A stretch of 64,000 bases of DNA from Axinella damicornis. Its lineage: Eukaryota; Porifera; Demospongiae; Axinellida; Axinellidae. The position numbers and the translations under genes were made by a program. The DNA lies in contig OZ007509.1 of assembly GCA_963931865.1 (NCBI GenBank), positions 12,947,671 to 13,011,670 of the forward strand, given 5' to 3'. The first letter of the stretch is position 1; every line of letters starts with the position of its first letter. The notes under the pieces are model-generated. The model was given only the letters and a program-made list of their open reading frames with translations. It made no database searches and had not been told where the DNA came from. Shown here in pieces: positions 10,845 to 22,900 of the stretch.

Positions 10845-13800
10845 GGACTCCAAGTAGATCACTCCATAATCCCTTCAGTAACGGAGTCGACGAGATCACA
10901 CATACATTGGAGAAGGCAAAATGAATGGAGGAGGAATCATGCAGAAGGAATTTACAAAAACATACTGGAGTACAGGTTCACTCACCACAAAGACCATGAT
11001 CCTCATGGAATTCTGGGCTCCACTCCATAATCCCCTCAGTAACACAGTCAATGAGATCACACATACGTAGGAGAAGGCAAGGTGAATGGAGGAGGAATCA
11101 TGCAGGAGGAATTCACAAAAACATACTGGAGTGCAGGTTCACTCACCACAAAGACCATGATCCACGTGGAATTCTGGACACCAAGTAGATCACTCCATAA
11201 CCCCTTCAGTCGACGAGATCACACACACGTAGGAGAAGGCAAAGTGAATTGAGGAGGAATCATGCAGGAGGCATTTTACAAAAACATAATGGGGTACAGG
11301 TTGACTCACCACAAAGACCATGATCCATGTGGAATTCTGGGCTCCACTCCATAATCCCCTCAGTAACACAGTCAATGAGATCACACATACGTAGGAGAAG
11401 GCAAGGTGAATGGAGGAGGAATCATGCAGAAGGAATTCACAAAAACATAATGGGGTACAGGTTGACTCACCACAAAGACGATGCTCCACGTGGAATTCTG
11501 GACTACAAGTAGATCACTCCATAACCCCTTCAGTCGACGAGATCACACATATGTAGGAGAAGGCAAAGTGAATGGAGGAGGAATCATGCAGGAGGAATTT
11601 GCAAAAACATACTGGAGTGCAGATTCACTCACCACAAAGACCATGATCCTCGTGGAATTCTGGACACCAAGTAGATCACTCCATAACCCCTTCAGTCGAC
11701 GAGATCACACACACGTAGGAGAAGGCAAAGTGAATTGAGGAGGAATCATGCAGGAGGCATTTTACAAAAACATAATGGGGTACAGGTTGACTCACCACAA
11801 AGACCATGATCCATGTGGAATTCTGGGCTCCACTCCATAATCCCCTCAGTAACACAGTCAATGAGATCACACATACGTAGGAGAAGGCAAGGTGAATGGA
11901 GGAGGAATCATGCAGAAGGAATTCACAAAAACATAATGGGGTACAGGTTGACTCACCACAAAGACGATGCTCCACGTGGAATTCTGGACTACAAGTAGAT
12001 CACTCCATAACCCCTTCAGTCGACGAGATCACACATATGTAGGAGAAGGCAAAGTGAATGGAGGAGGAATCATGCAGGAGGAATTTGCAAAAACATACTG
12101 GAGTGCAGATTCACTCACCACAAAGACCATGATCCTCGTGGAATTCTGGGCTCCACTCCATAACCCCCTCAGTAACACAGTCAACGAGATCACACATACG
12201 TAGGAGAAGGAAAAGTGAATGGAGGAGGAATCATGCAGGAGGAATTCACAAAAACATACTGGAGTACAGGTTCACTCACCACAAAGACCATGATCCACGT
12301 GGAATTCTGGGCTCCACTCCATAATCCCCTCAGTAACGCAGTCGACGAGATCACACATACGTAGGAGAAGGCAAAGTGAATGGAGGAGGAATCATGCAGG
12401 AGGAATTTGCAAAAACATACTGGAGTGCAGGTTCACTCACCACAAAGACCATGATCCACGTGGAATTCTGGACACCAAGTAGATCACTCCATAACCCCTT
12501 CAGTCGACGAGATCACACACACGTAGGAGAAGGCAAAGTGAATTGAGGAAGAATCATGCAGGAGGCATTTTACAAAAACATAATGGGGTACAGGTTGACT
12601 CACCACAAAGACTATGATCCACGTGGAATTCGGGCTCCACTCCATAATCCCCTCAGTAACACAGTCAATGAGATCACACATACGTAGGAGAAGGCAAGGT
12701 GAATGGAGGAGGAATCATGCAGAAGGAATTCACAAAAACATAATGAGGTACAGGTTGACACACCACAAAGACGATGATCCACGTGGAATTCTGGACTACA
12801 AGTAGATCACTCCATAACCCCTTCAGTCGACGAGATCACACAAATGTAGGAGAAGGCAAAGTGAATGGAGGAGGAATCATGCAGGAGGAATTTGCAAAAA
12901 CATACTGGAGTGCAGGTTCACTCACCACAAAGACCATGATCCATGTGGAATTCTGGGCTGCACTCCATAATCCCCTCAGTAACGCAGTCAACGAGATCAC
13001 ACATATGTAGGAGAAGGCAAAGTGAATGGAGGAGGAATCATGCAGGAGGAATTTACAAAAACATAATAGGGTACAGGTTCACTCACCACAAAGACCATGA
13101 TCCACGTGGAATTCTGGACACCAATTGAGTAGATCACTCCATCAGTCGACGAGATCACACATACGTAGGAGAAGGCAAAGTGAATGTAGAAGGAATCATG
13201 CAGGAGGAATTTGCAAAAACATACTGGAGTGCAGGTTTACTCACCACAAAGACCATGATCCTCGTGGAATTCTTGGCTCCACTCCATAATCCCATCAGTA
13301 ACGTAGTCGACGAGATCACACATACGTAGGAGAAGGCAAAGTGAATGTAGAAGGAATCATGAAGAAGGAATTTTAAAAAACCTACTGGAGTGCAGGTTGA
13401 GTCACCACAAAGACCATGATCCACGTGGAATTCTGGACACCAAGTAGATCACTCCATAACCCCTTCAGTCGACGAGATCACACATACGTAGGAGAATGCA
13501 AAGTGAATGGAGAAGGAATCATGCAGGAGGAATTTGCAAAAACATACTGGAGTGCAGGTTCACTCACCACAAAGACCATGATCCATGTGGAATTCTGGGC
13601 TCCACTCCATAATCCCTTCAGTAACGCAGTCGACGAGATCACACATACATTGGAGAAGGCAAAATGAATGGAGGAGGAATCATGCAGAAGGAATTTACAA
13701 AAACATACTGGAGTACAGGTTCACTCACCACAAAGACCATGATCCTCATGGAATTCTGGGCTCCACTCCATAATCCCCTCAGTAACACAGTCAATGAGAT

Positions 13801-16800
13801 CACACATACGTAGGAGAAGGCAAGGTGAATGGAGGAGGAATCATGCAGAAGGAATTCACCAAAACATAATGGGGTACAGGTTGACTCACCACAAAGACGA
13901 TGATCCACGTGGAATTCTGGACTACAAGTAGATCACTCCATAACCCCTTCAGTCGACGAGATCACACATGTAGGAGAAGGCAAAGTGAATGGAGGAGGAA
14001 TCATGCAGGAGGAATTCACAAAAACATACTGGAGTGCAGGTTCACTCACCACAAAGACCATGATCCACGTGGAATTCTGGACACCAAGTAGATCACTCCA
14101 TAACCCCTTCAGTCGACGAGATCACACACACGTAGGAGAAGGCAAAGTGAATTGAGGAGGAATCATGCAGGAGGCATTTTACAAAAACATAATGGGGTAC
14201 AGGTTGACTCACCACAAAGACCATGATCCATGTGGAATTCTGGGCTCCACTCCATAATCCCCTCAGTAACACAGTCAATGAGATCACACATACGTAGGAG
14301 AAGGCAAGGTGAATGGAGGAGGAATCATGCAGAAGGAATTCACAAAAACATAATGGGGTACAGGTTGACTCACGCCAAAGACGATGCTCCACGTGGAATT
14401 CTGGACTACAAGTAGATCACTCCATAACCCCTTCAGTCGACGAGATCACACATGTAGGAGAAGGCAAAGTGAATGGAGGAGGAATCATGCAGGAGGAATT
14501 CACAAAAACATACTGGAGTGCAGGTTCACTCACCACAAAGACCATGATCCACGTGGAATTCTGGACACCAAGTAGATCACTCCATAACCCCTTCAGTCGA
14601 CGAGATCACACACACGTAGGAGAAGGCAAAGTGAATTGAGGAGGAATCATGCAGGAGGCATTTTACAAAAAAATAATGGGGTACAGGTTGACTCACCACA
14701 AAGACCATGATCCATGTGGAATTCTGGGCTCCACTCCATAATCCCCTCAGTAACACAGTCAATGAGATCACACATACGTAGGAGAAGGCAAGGTGAACGG
14801 AGGAGGAATCATGCAGAAGGAATTCACAAAAACATAATGGGGTACAGGTTGACTCACCACAAAGACGATGCTCCACGTGGAATTCTGGACTACAAGTAGA
14901 TCACTCCATAACCCCTTCAGTCGACGAGATCACACATATGTAGGAGAAGGCAAAGTGAATGGAGGAGGAATCATGCAGGAGGAATTTGCAAAAACATACT
15001 GGAGTGCAGATTCACTCACCACAAAGACCATGATCCTCGTGGAATTCTGGGCTCCACTCCATAACCCCCTCAGTAACACAGTCAACGAGATCACACATAC
15101 GTAGGAGAAGGAAAAGTGAATGGAGGAGGAATCATGCAGGAGGAATTCACAAAAACATACTGGAGTACAGGTTCACTCACCACAAAGACCATGATCCACG
15201 TGGAATTCTGGGCTCCACTCCATAATCCCCTCAGTAACGCAGTCGACGAGATCACACATATGTAGGAGAAGGCAAAGTGAATGGAGGAGGAATCATGCAG
15301 GAGGAATTTGCAAACACATACTGGAGTGCAGGTTGAGTCACCACAAAGACCATGATCCACGTGGAATTCTGGACACCAAGTAGATCACTCCATAACCCCT
15401 TCAGTCGACGAGATGACACATACGTAGGAGAAGGCAAAGTGAATGGGAGGAATCATGCAGGAGGAATTCACAAAAACATAATAGGGTACAGGTTGACTCA
15501 CCACAAAGACCATGATCCACGTGGAATTGTGGACTTCAAGTAGATCACTCCATATAACTCCCTCAGTAATGCAGTCGACGAGATCACACATACAAAGGAG
15601 AAGGAAAAGTGAATGGGGAAGGAATCATGCAGGAGGAATTTACAAAAACATACTGGAGTGCAGGTCGACTCACCACAAAGACCATGATCCACGTGGAATT
15701 CTGGACACCAAGTAGATCACTCCATAACCCCTTCAGTCGACGAGATCACACATACGTAGGAGAAGGCAAAGTGAATGGGAGGAATCATGCAGGAGGAATT
15801 CACAAAAACATAATAGGGTACAGGTTGACTCACCACAAAGACCATGATCCACGTGGAATTGTGGACTTCAAGTAGATCACTCCATATAACTCCCTCAGTA
15901 ATGCAGTCGACGAGATCACACATACAAAGGAGAAGGAAAAGTGAATGGGGAAGGAATCATGCAGGAGGAATTTACAAAAACATACTGGAGTGCAGGTTCA
16001 CTCACCACAAAGACCATGATCCATGTGGAATTCTGGGCTCCACTCCATAATCCCCTCAGTAACGCAGTCAACGAGATCACACATACGTAGGAGAAGGCAA
16101 AGTGAATGGAGGAGGAATCATGCAGGAGGAATTTACAAAAACATAATAGGGTACAGGTTCACTCACCACAAAGACCATGATCCACGTGGAATTCTGAACA
16201 CCAAGTAGATCACTCCATCAGTCGACGAGATCACACATACGTAGGAGAAGGCAAAGTGAATGTAGGGGGAATCATGCGGGAGGAATTTGCAAAAACATAC
16301 TGGAGTGCAGGTTCACTCACCACAAAGACCATGATCCTCGTGGAATTCTGGGCTCCACTGCATAATCCCATCAGTAACACAGTCAATGAGATCACACATA
16401 CGAAGGAGAAGGCAAAGTGAATGGAGGAGGAATCATGCAGAAGGAATTTTAAAAAACCTACTGGAGTGCAGGTTGAGTCAAAACAAAGACCATGATCCTC
16501 GTGGAATTCTGGGCTCCACTCCATAATCCCATCAGTAACGTAGTCGACGAGATCACACATACGTAGGAGAAGGCAAAGTGAATGGAGGAGGAATCATGCA
16601 GGAGGAATTCACAAAAACATAATAGGGTACAGGTTCACTCACCACAAAGACGATGATCCACGTGGAATTCTGGACTTCAAGTAGATCACTCCATATAATC
16701 CCCTCAGTAACACAGTCGACGAGATCACACATACGTAGGAGAAGGAAAAGTGAATGGAGGAGGAATCATGCAGGAGGAATTTGCAAAAACATACTGGAGT

Positions 16801-19640
16801 GCAGGTTCACTCACCACAAAGACCATGATCCATGTGGAATTCTGGGCTCCACTCCATAATCCCTTCAGTAACGCAGTCGACGAGATCACACATACATTGG
16901 AGAAGGCAAAATGAATGGAGGAGGAATCATGCAGAAGGAATTTACAAAAACATACTGGAGTACAGGTTCACTCACCACAAAGACCATGATCCTCATGGAA
17001 TTCTGGGCTCCACTCCATAATCCCCTCAGTAACACAGTCAATGAGATCACACATACGTAGGAGAAGGCAAGGTGAATGGAGGAGGAATCATGCAGAAGGA
17101 ATTCACCAAAACATAATGGGGTACAGGTTGACTCACCACAAAGACGATGATCCACGTGGAATTCTGGACTACAAGTAGATCACTCCATAACCCCTTCAGT
17201 CGACGAGATCACACACACGTAGGAGAAGGCAAAAGTGAATTGAGGAGGAATCATGCAGGAGGCATTTTACAATAACATAATGGGGTACAGGTTGACTCAC
17301 CACAAAGACCATGATCAATGTGGAATTCTGGGCTCCACTCCATAATCCCCTCAGTAACACAGTCAATGAGATCACACATACGTAGGAGAAGGCAAGGTGA
17401 ATGGAGGAGGAATCATGCAGAAGGAATTCACAAAAACATAATGGGGTACAGGTTGACTCAACACAAAGACGATGCTCCACGTGGAATTCTGGACTACAAG
17501 TAGATCACTCCATAACCCCTTCAGTCGACGAGATCACACATATGTAGGAGAAGGCAAAGTGAATGGAGGAGGAATCATGCAGGAGGAATTTGCAAAAACT
17601 TACTGGAGTGCAGATTCACTCACCACAAAGTCCATGATCCTCGTGGAATTCTGGGCTCCACTCCATAACCCCCTCAGTAACACAGTCAACGAGATCACAC
17701 ATACGTAGGAGAAGGAAAAGTGAATGGAGGAGGAATCATGCAGGAGGAATTCACAAAAACATACTGGAGTACAGGTTCACTCACCACAAAGACCATGATC
17801 CACGTGGAATTCTGGGCTCCACTCCATAATCCCCTCAGTAACGCAGTCGACGAGATCACACATACGTAGGAGAAGGCAAAGTGAATGGAGGAGGAATCAT
17901 GCAGGAGGAATTTGCAAACACATACTGGAGTGCAGGTTGACTCACCACAAAGACCATGATCCACGTGGAATTCTGGACACCAAGTAGATCACTCCATAAC
18001 CCCTTCAGTCGACGAGATCACACATACGTAGGAGAAGGCAAAGTGAATGGGAGGAATCATGCAGGAGGAATTCACAAAAACATAATAGGGTACAGGTTGA
18101 CTCACCACAAAGACCATGATCCACGTGGAATTGTGGACTTCAAGTAGATCACTCCATATAACTCCCTCAGTAATGCAGTCGACGAGATCACACATACAAA
18201 GGAGAAGGAAAAGTGAATGGGGAAGGAATCATGCAGGAGGAATTTACAAAAACATACTGGAGTGCAGGTTCACTCACCACAAAGACCATGATCCATGTGG
18301 AATTCTGGGCTCCACTCCATAATCCCCTCAGTAACGCAGTCAACGAGATCACACATACGTAGGAGAAGGCAAAGTGAATGGAGGAGGAATCATGCAGGAG
18401 GAATTTACAAAAACATAATAGGGTACAGGTTCACTCACCACAAAGACCATGATCCACGTGGAATTCTGAACACCAAGTAGATCACTCCATCAGTCGACGA
18501 GATCACACATACGTAGGAGAAGGCAAAGTGAATGTAGGGGGAATCATGCGGGAGGAATTTGCAAAAACATACTGGAGTGCAGGTTCACTCACCACAAAGA
18601 CCATGATCCTCGTGGAATTCTGGGCTCCACTGCATAATCCCATCAGTAACGTAGTCGACGAGATCACACATACGTAGGAGAAGGCAAAGTGAATGGAGGA
18701 GGAATCATGCAGAAGGAATTTTAAAAAACCTACTGGAGTGCAGGTTGAGTCAAAACAAAGACCATGATCCTCGTGGAATTCTGGGCTCCACTCCATAATC
18801 CCATCAGTAACGTAGTCGACGAGATCACACATACGTAGGAGAAGGCAAAGTGAATGGAGGAGGAATCATGCAGGAGGAATTCACAAAAACATAATAGGGT
18901 ACAGGTTCACTCACCACAAAGACGATGATCCACGTGGAATTCTGGACTTCAAGTAGATCACTCCATATAACCCCCTCAGTAACACAGTCGACGAGATCAC
19001 ACATACGTAGGAGAAGGAAAAGTGAATGGAGGAGGAATCATGCAGGAGGAATTTACAAAAACATACTGTGGTACAGGTTGACTCACCATCCCATCCACGT
19101 GGACCCCATGTAGAGCAATCCATGGCATCTCCACAGTAATGCGAGATCGCACATAGGTTAGGGAAAGCTAGGAATGGTGCAGAAGGTACACATACTGGTG
19201 GACTCATCATCACAAACACCATGTTCCACGTGGACTTCCATGTAGAGCACTCCATAGCCACACAGTATGTAGTCGAAGTGATCACACAATAAGGTAAAGT
19301 GAATGGAGGAGGGATCATGCTGGAGGCACTACCAAAGATAGTGGGTTGCTCACCATCACAATCCAAACACCATGACCCATGTGGACTTCTCGACTCCATG
19401 TAGAGCACTCCATAGCCCTCTCAGTAAAGCAGTCGACGAGATTGCACATCACGCAATGAGAAGTAGGTAAAATGAATATAGGGATGATACATGTGGTACT
19501 TACAAACATACTGGGTTGCAGGTTGACTCACCGTCACAAATCTAGTGATTATGATCCATGTGCCTCCATGTTAGTCTCGGTACGTGCGCGGAGAGTCTGG
19601 TACCGAGACTACCTCCATGTAGAGCACCCCATGGCGATCA
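10845..19640. repeat. ~162-bp satellite array, about 54 monomers, with higher-order repeats
   Basis: A monomer of about 161-163 bp repeats head to tail for 8.8 kb. Each copy holds GAATTCTGG, GATCACTCCATAA, CGACGAGATCACACATACGT, GGAGGAATCATGCAGGAGG and CTCACCACAAAGACCATGAT. Two main variants, one with TGGACACCAAGTAGATC and one with TGGGCTCCACTCCATAATCC, alternate in patterns. Whole blocks recur: 486 bp apart (11190 and 11676), 332 bp apart (15385 and 15717), 2272 bp apart (16023 and 18295), and about 3247 bp apart (13585 and 16832). Monomers right of about 19080 are clearly diverged, as expected at a satellite edge. ORFs of 60-109 codons on both strands are repeat shadows. Many monomers carry the E-box CCACGTGG. 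Confidence 0.95.
19563..19620. mobile_element. 40-bp mini-MITE with perfect 9-bp duplication
   Basis: The 40-bp element at 19572-19611 begins TAGTCTCGGTAC and ends GTACCGAGACTA, a perfect 12-bp inverted pair. It is flanked on both sides by CCTCCATGT (19563-19571 and 19612-19620). It interrupts a diverged satellite monomer, so the insertion postdates that monomer. Confidence 0.9.
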
Positions 19641-19929
19641 CCAGGAGAAGGGTGTAGCTAGCTGGAAGGACTAAAGGCTTGGGTGGGAATTGCTTTCATG
19701 TCGCTGCCACAGCGTTCGTTCGCTGTTAATCAAGCACGAAATTGCACGACACCGAGGCAGTCCTCCGTCTTCATCGTCCTGTAGTCTCGTTCCGATCCGG
19801 TATCCACCAAACGCGTCAAAACTGGATTCTGTTGAAGCGCACCTGCCCAATTACAAGGAGTCAAAGATTTGGAAGTTCCCCGCCAAAAAAATTGATTAAT
19901 TATACTAACCAATGAGAATGCAGCTAGCG

Positions 19930-22900
19930 CAGACGATTCGCGGGCTTGCACGGGAACGATCGGCAAATCAAACTGCGTGACCTCCAGAACATCGTCGAAG
20001 CCGAAGCAGCAAGGGAATTGCTAACGTCGGTATCTCCTACGTACCTGGTAAGCAGTGTATGTCAGAGTATTGCAGAACTCAAGTAGCTAATGTCCCGTTG
20101 GTTGTATAATGCATAGGAGCTATCCTGAACCTAACCGGCTAACGCCGGTGTGAAAGTACTGAGTGACCACTATTAACTTTAATAGGATGGAGGCTGGGTT
20201 TTAGATGCGACTGACATCATCCTGGTGAGGAAAAGGACTACTTCACCACATTCACCTCAAATATTAAATTGTCTTGACACTTTCACACTAATCTGGGATT
20301 CCTGATCTAGCTATATAGCCAGCAACAGCTTTGTGCATGAGTGGTTATTTTCTAGTAGGGACTACGGAGTGCATAAAATAGGTACACTGACACAGTATGA
20401 ATGGGTATAAGTACCAGAGAGGATACACAGAACAGCAGCTATGCATAAAAAAATTCCCACACAAAAGCTTCCTTGTAATGTTTGTGGTAGCACTGGATAC
20501 ACACACATTGCACGGCCACTTTGCTCCCATTTTTACTGCCTCTGAGAAGCATAGATAGCAGGCTCAAGCTGGAACGTGAGGTGGAGAAGTGAGATAGCTT
20601 AGCTACTGGTGGCGTGTTGTAACATTACTGCATGGGTATGTAGTTACGGCAATTTTGATGACGGTAGAAGAATGCATGATTCCGCCACTTCTTTGGAGCC
20701 ATGCATACTAAGTGACTATTATGACCCATTGACTTTGCTGCAGGGAAAATGGATGACTTTCTCAATGGTTGGACATACTGGTACCTCAACATCAATTCGA
20801 CTGTCGTTCAAGTACGTGGACACGGAGTGGTATCAGGTCTTCTTCCAGCTTATCTGACAAGGGTTCAAAGGTCACGTATGCGACTAAAAACGAAGCGGCA
20901 GACAGCCTGGGAACGAGGCTAGCAGTTACGTATTGTGTGCCCTGATGAAGACTACAGTATACTAGTCGAAACCTTGGAAATTGAACAACAATATTTATGG
21001 TTGGAATTGATGGTGTTAGATATTGATGTACATTATAAACTATGAGTACCCTCAACCTATTGCTGCTGTAGAATCTTGACCAGTGGACACTTCGGAATGC
21101 TCTCCTGCACATCAACGTTCACATCTCACAGGCCTCTCCCCTGCAAGTGCGGTTCAACCTTCTAGACCACTTGGCATCTCAGGTGAGCCCGGCACATATT
21201 TAAGGATACCGTAGTCGCACGTTATTAGGTGCAGCTCACTTATAGACGCATATTCGCTGTTAGGCGCAGGTTCAACGCTTGTCCCAGGTACTCGACTTGC
21301 TGTTAAGTGCTGCAGTCTTCTTCCTGAAACTCTGCCATTTTTGATCCTACGGAGTGGAAAACAGCCATAATTTGAATTGAAGCGCACTTCCTATTCGAGA
21401 AATGTCATTCTTATTAGGCGCATCTCGCTTATAGGTCCTTCCTGTGGAGTTATAGGTGTATCATGCGACTGCGACTGGTAGATATACATGTCACCACTAC
21501 TGCAGATCTTATGATGGTAGGCATATCATGTGACTGCTACTGGTAGATCATGTGACAGTAGGGTTTATTATGTGACTGCTACTGGTAGATCATGTGATGA
21601 AAGGGTTTATCATGTGGTCATCATGGACCACTATTGGTTGTCCACGAGTTTACACAACTACTACTGTACTTCAGTGTGTTTGAGGACTCCTGTGGGATGA
21701 GTGGCTTGTGCAGACCATTGAGTGCTGTGTAGAAAGTGGAGATGGCGCTTATAGGTAGGTGTCTATTAATTTTGTCGTGTGTCCAGTGATGTGTGTATAT
21801 GATAGAAAAGGGCCACCAGAGCCAGCAGGTGGGAGACTGAGTGCGTAGCTTTGCTAATCAATCCTCTCCCACAACTATTCTGACCTCACAACTTTCATTC
21901 TGTAAAGACTGTCCACACTGCAACTTTGGAGCCAGTAGGCTGGACTACTTGTCATGAATATTGACAGCTACAATGTGCAGCAGATAATCCACTTAAAAAA
22001 CAACTCCTTCCTATAATCAGTCCTGCCTGGTTCATCCCACATCCTGAGGTAGGTTGTGGAAACCAGTTTCCAATCCATATCCGGTTAAATGTATCTGGTT
22101 TAGGATCCTGAACCGGTTTAAAGCCTGGTGTAAACGGGCTTAACACCTCATTCTCTAAAGCAGGTTAGTCATCCTTGCAGTGACTAAGATGCATGCGCCT
22201 TACTCCCACTGACCCCAACGTTCACCTAGTTACCATTCCATCCTGTAGAGTCAGTACATATCTTCAAAGTGATCATAGCAAGAGCATAACTATGCAGGGG
22301 AGAGAGCATAATATAGAAACTGTGCAACACAACTGACGGAAAGTGGTGCATAACTCCCCAACTCATGTGGCAGCATTCACTGAAGAAGTTTAGCACGAAA
22401 TGTAATGATTTTGAATACTTGGGAAATAATTGTGTCATTGCTACCTGTTTCAACTTGTCCCTCCCCCTCCTCCTCCCTCCCCTTTGCAGTGGTGTTGCTG
22501 CTCCAAAGACAGGCCTCCAGTGGCAGCAGCCCTTCCTGGAGCTAGTGCTGGCATGTATGCACGCACAGTCCACTACACATGAAGAACTACTGGGACCTCT
22601 CAAGACACAGATATCCACCTTCCTGGCAGCTTTCGAAAAGGTACGGACGTATCAAGAAATACATCAAGTTGTGCTTTGGTTGGACAGAGGCAGTCTATAC
22701 TGCAAGATGTTATTGGGGTGAGTAGTGTTGGGCGATACTGTAAATTAAACCTTGCGATTATTTCCTGAAGCCATCTTGTGATTATTGCCAGTATTGCTTG
22801 CCTTTACTGGTTGTCATTAATCTTCAAACAGAGGTGTAGAACAGCTGGCGGGGAGCAGCAGTCGAAGCGGACGCAATCGGGGAGCAGCAGCCGAATCGGA

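Noticed and set aside
11190..18832. Dozens of 60-109-codon ORFs in the satellite, some repeated identically on the minus strand
   Set aside because: They recur with the monomer, use different frames in neighbouring copies and have no start or splice consistency. They are shadows of an array whose unit is about 162 bp and often not a multiple of three.
20609..20857. Possible MED12 exon at 20743-20813 (good TGCAG acceptor and GTACGT donor)
   Set aside because: Its phase cannot join the phase-0 exons on either side while keeping NLDQW in frame, whereas the 39-bp block at 20186-20224 does. The residues also do not resemble MED12.
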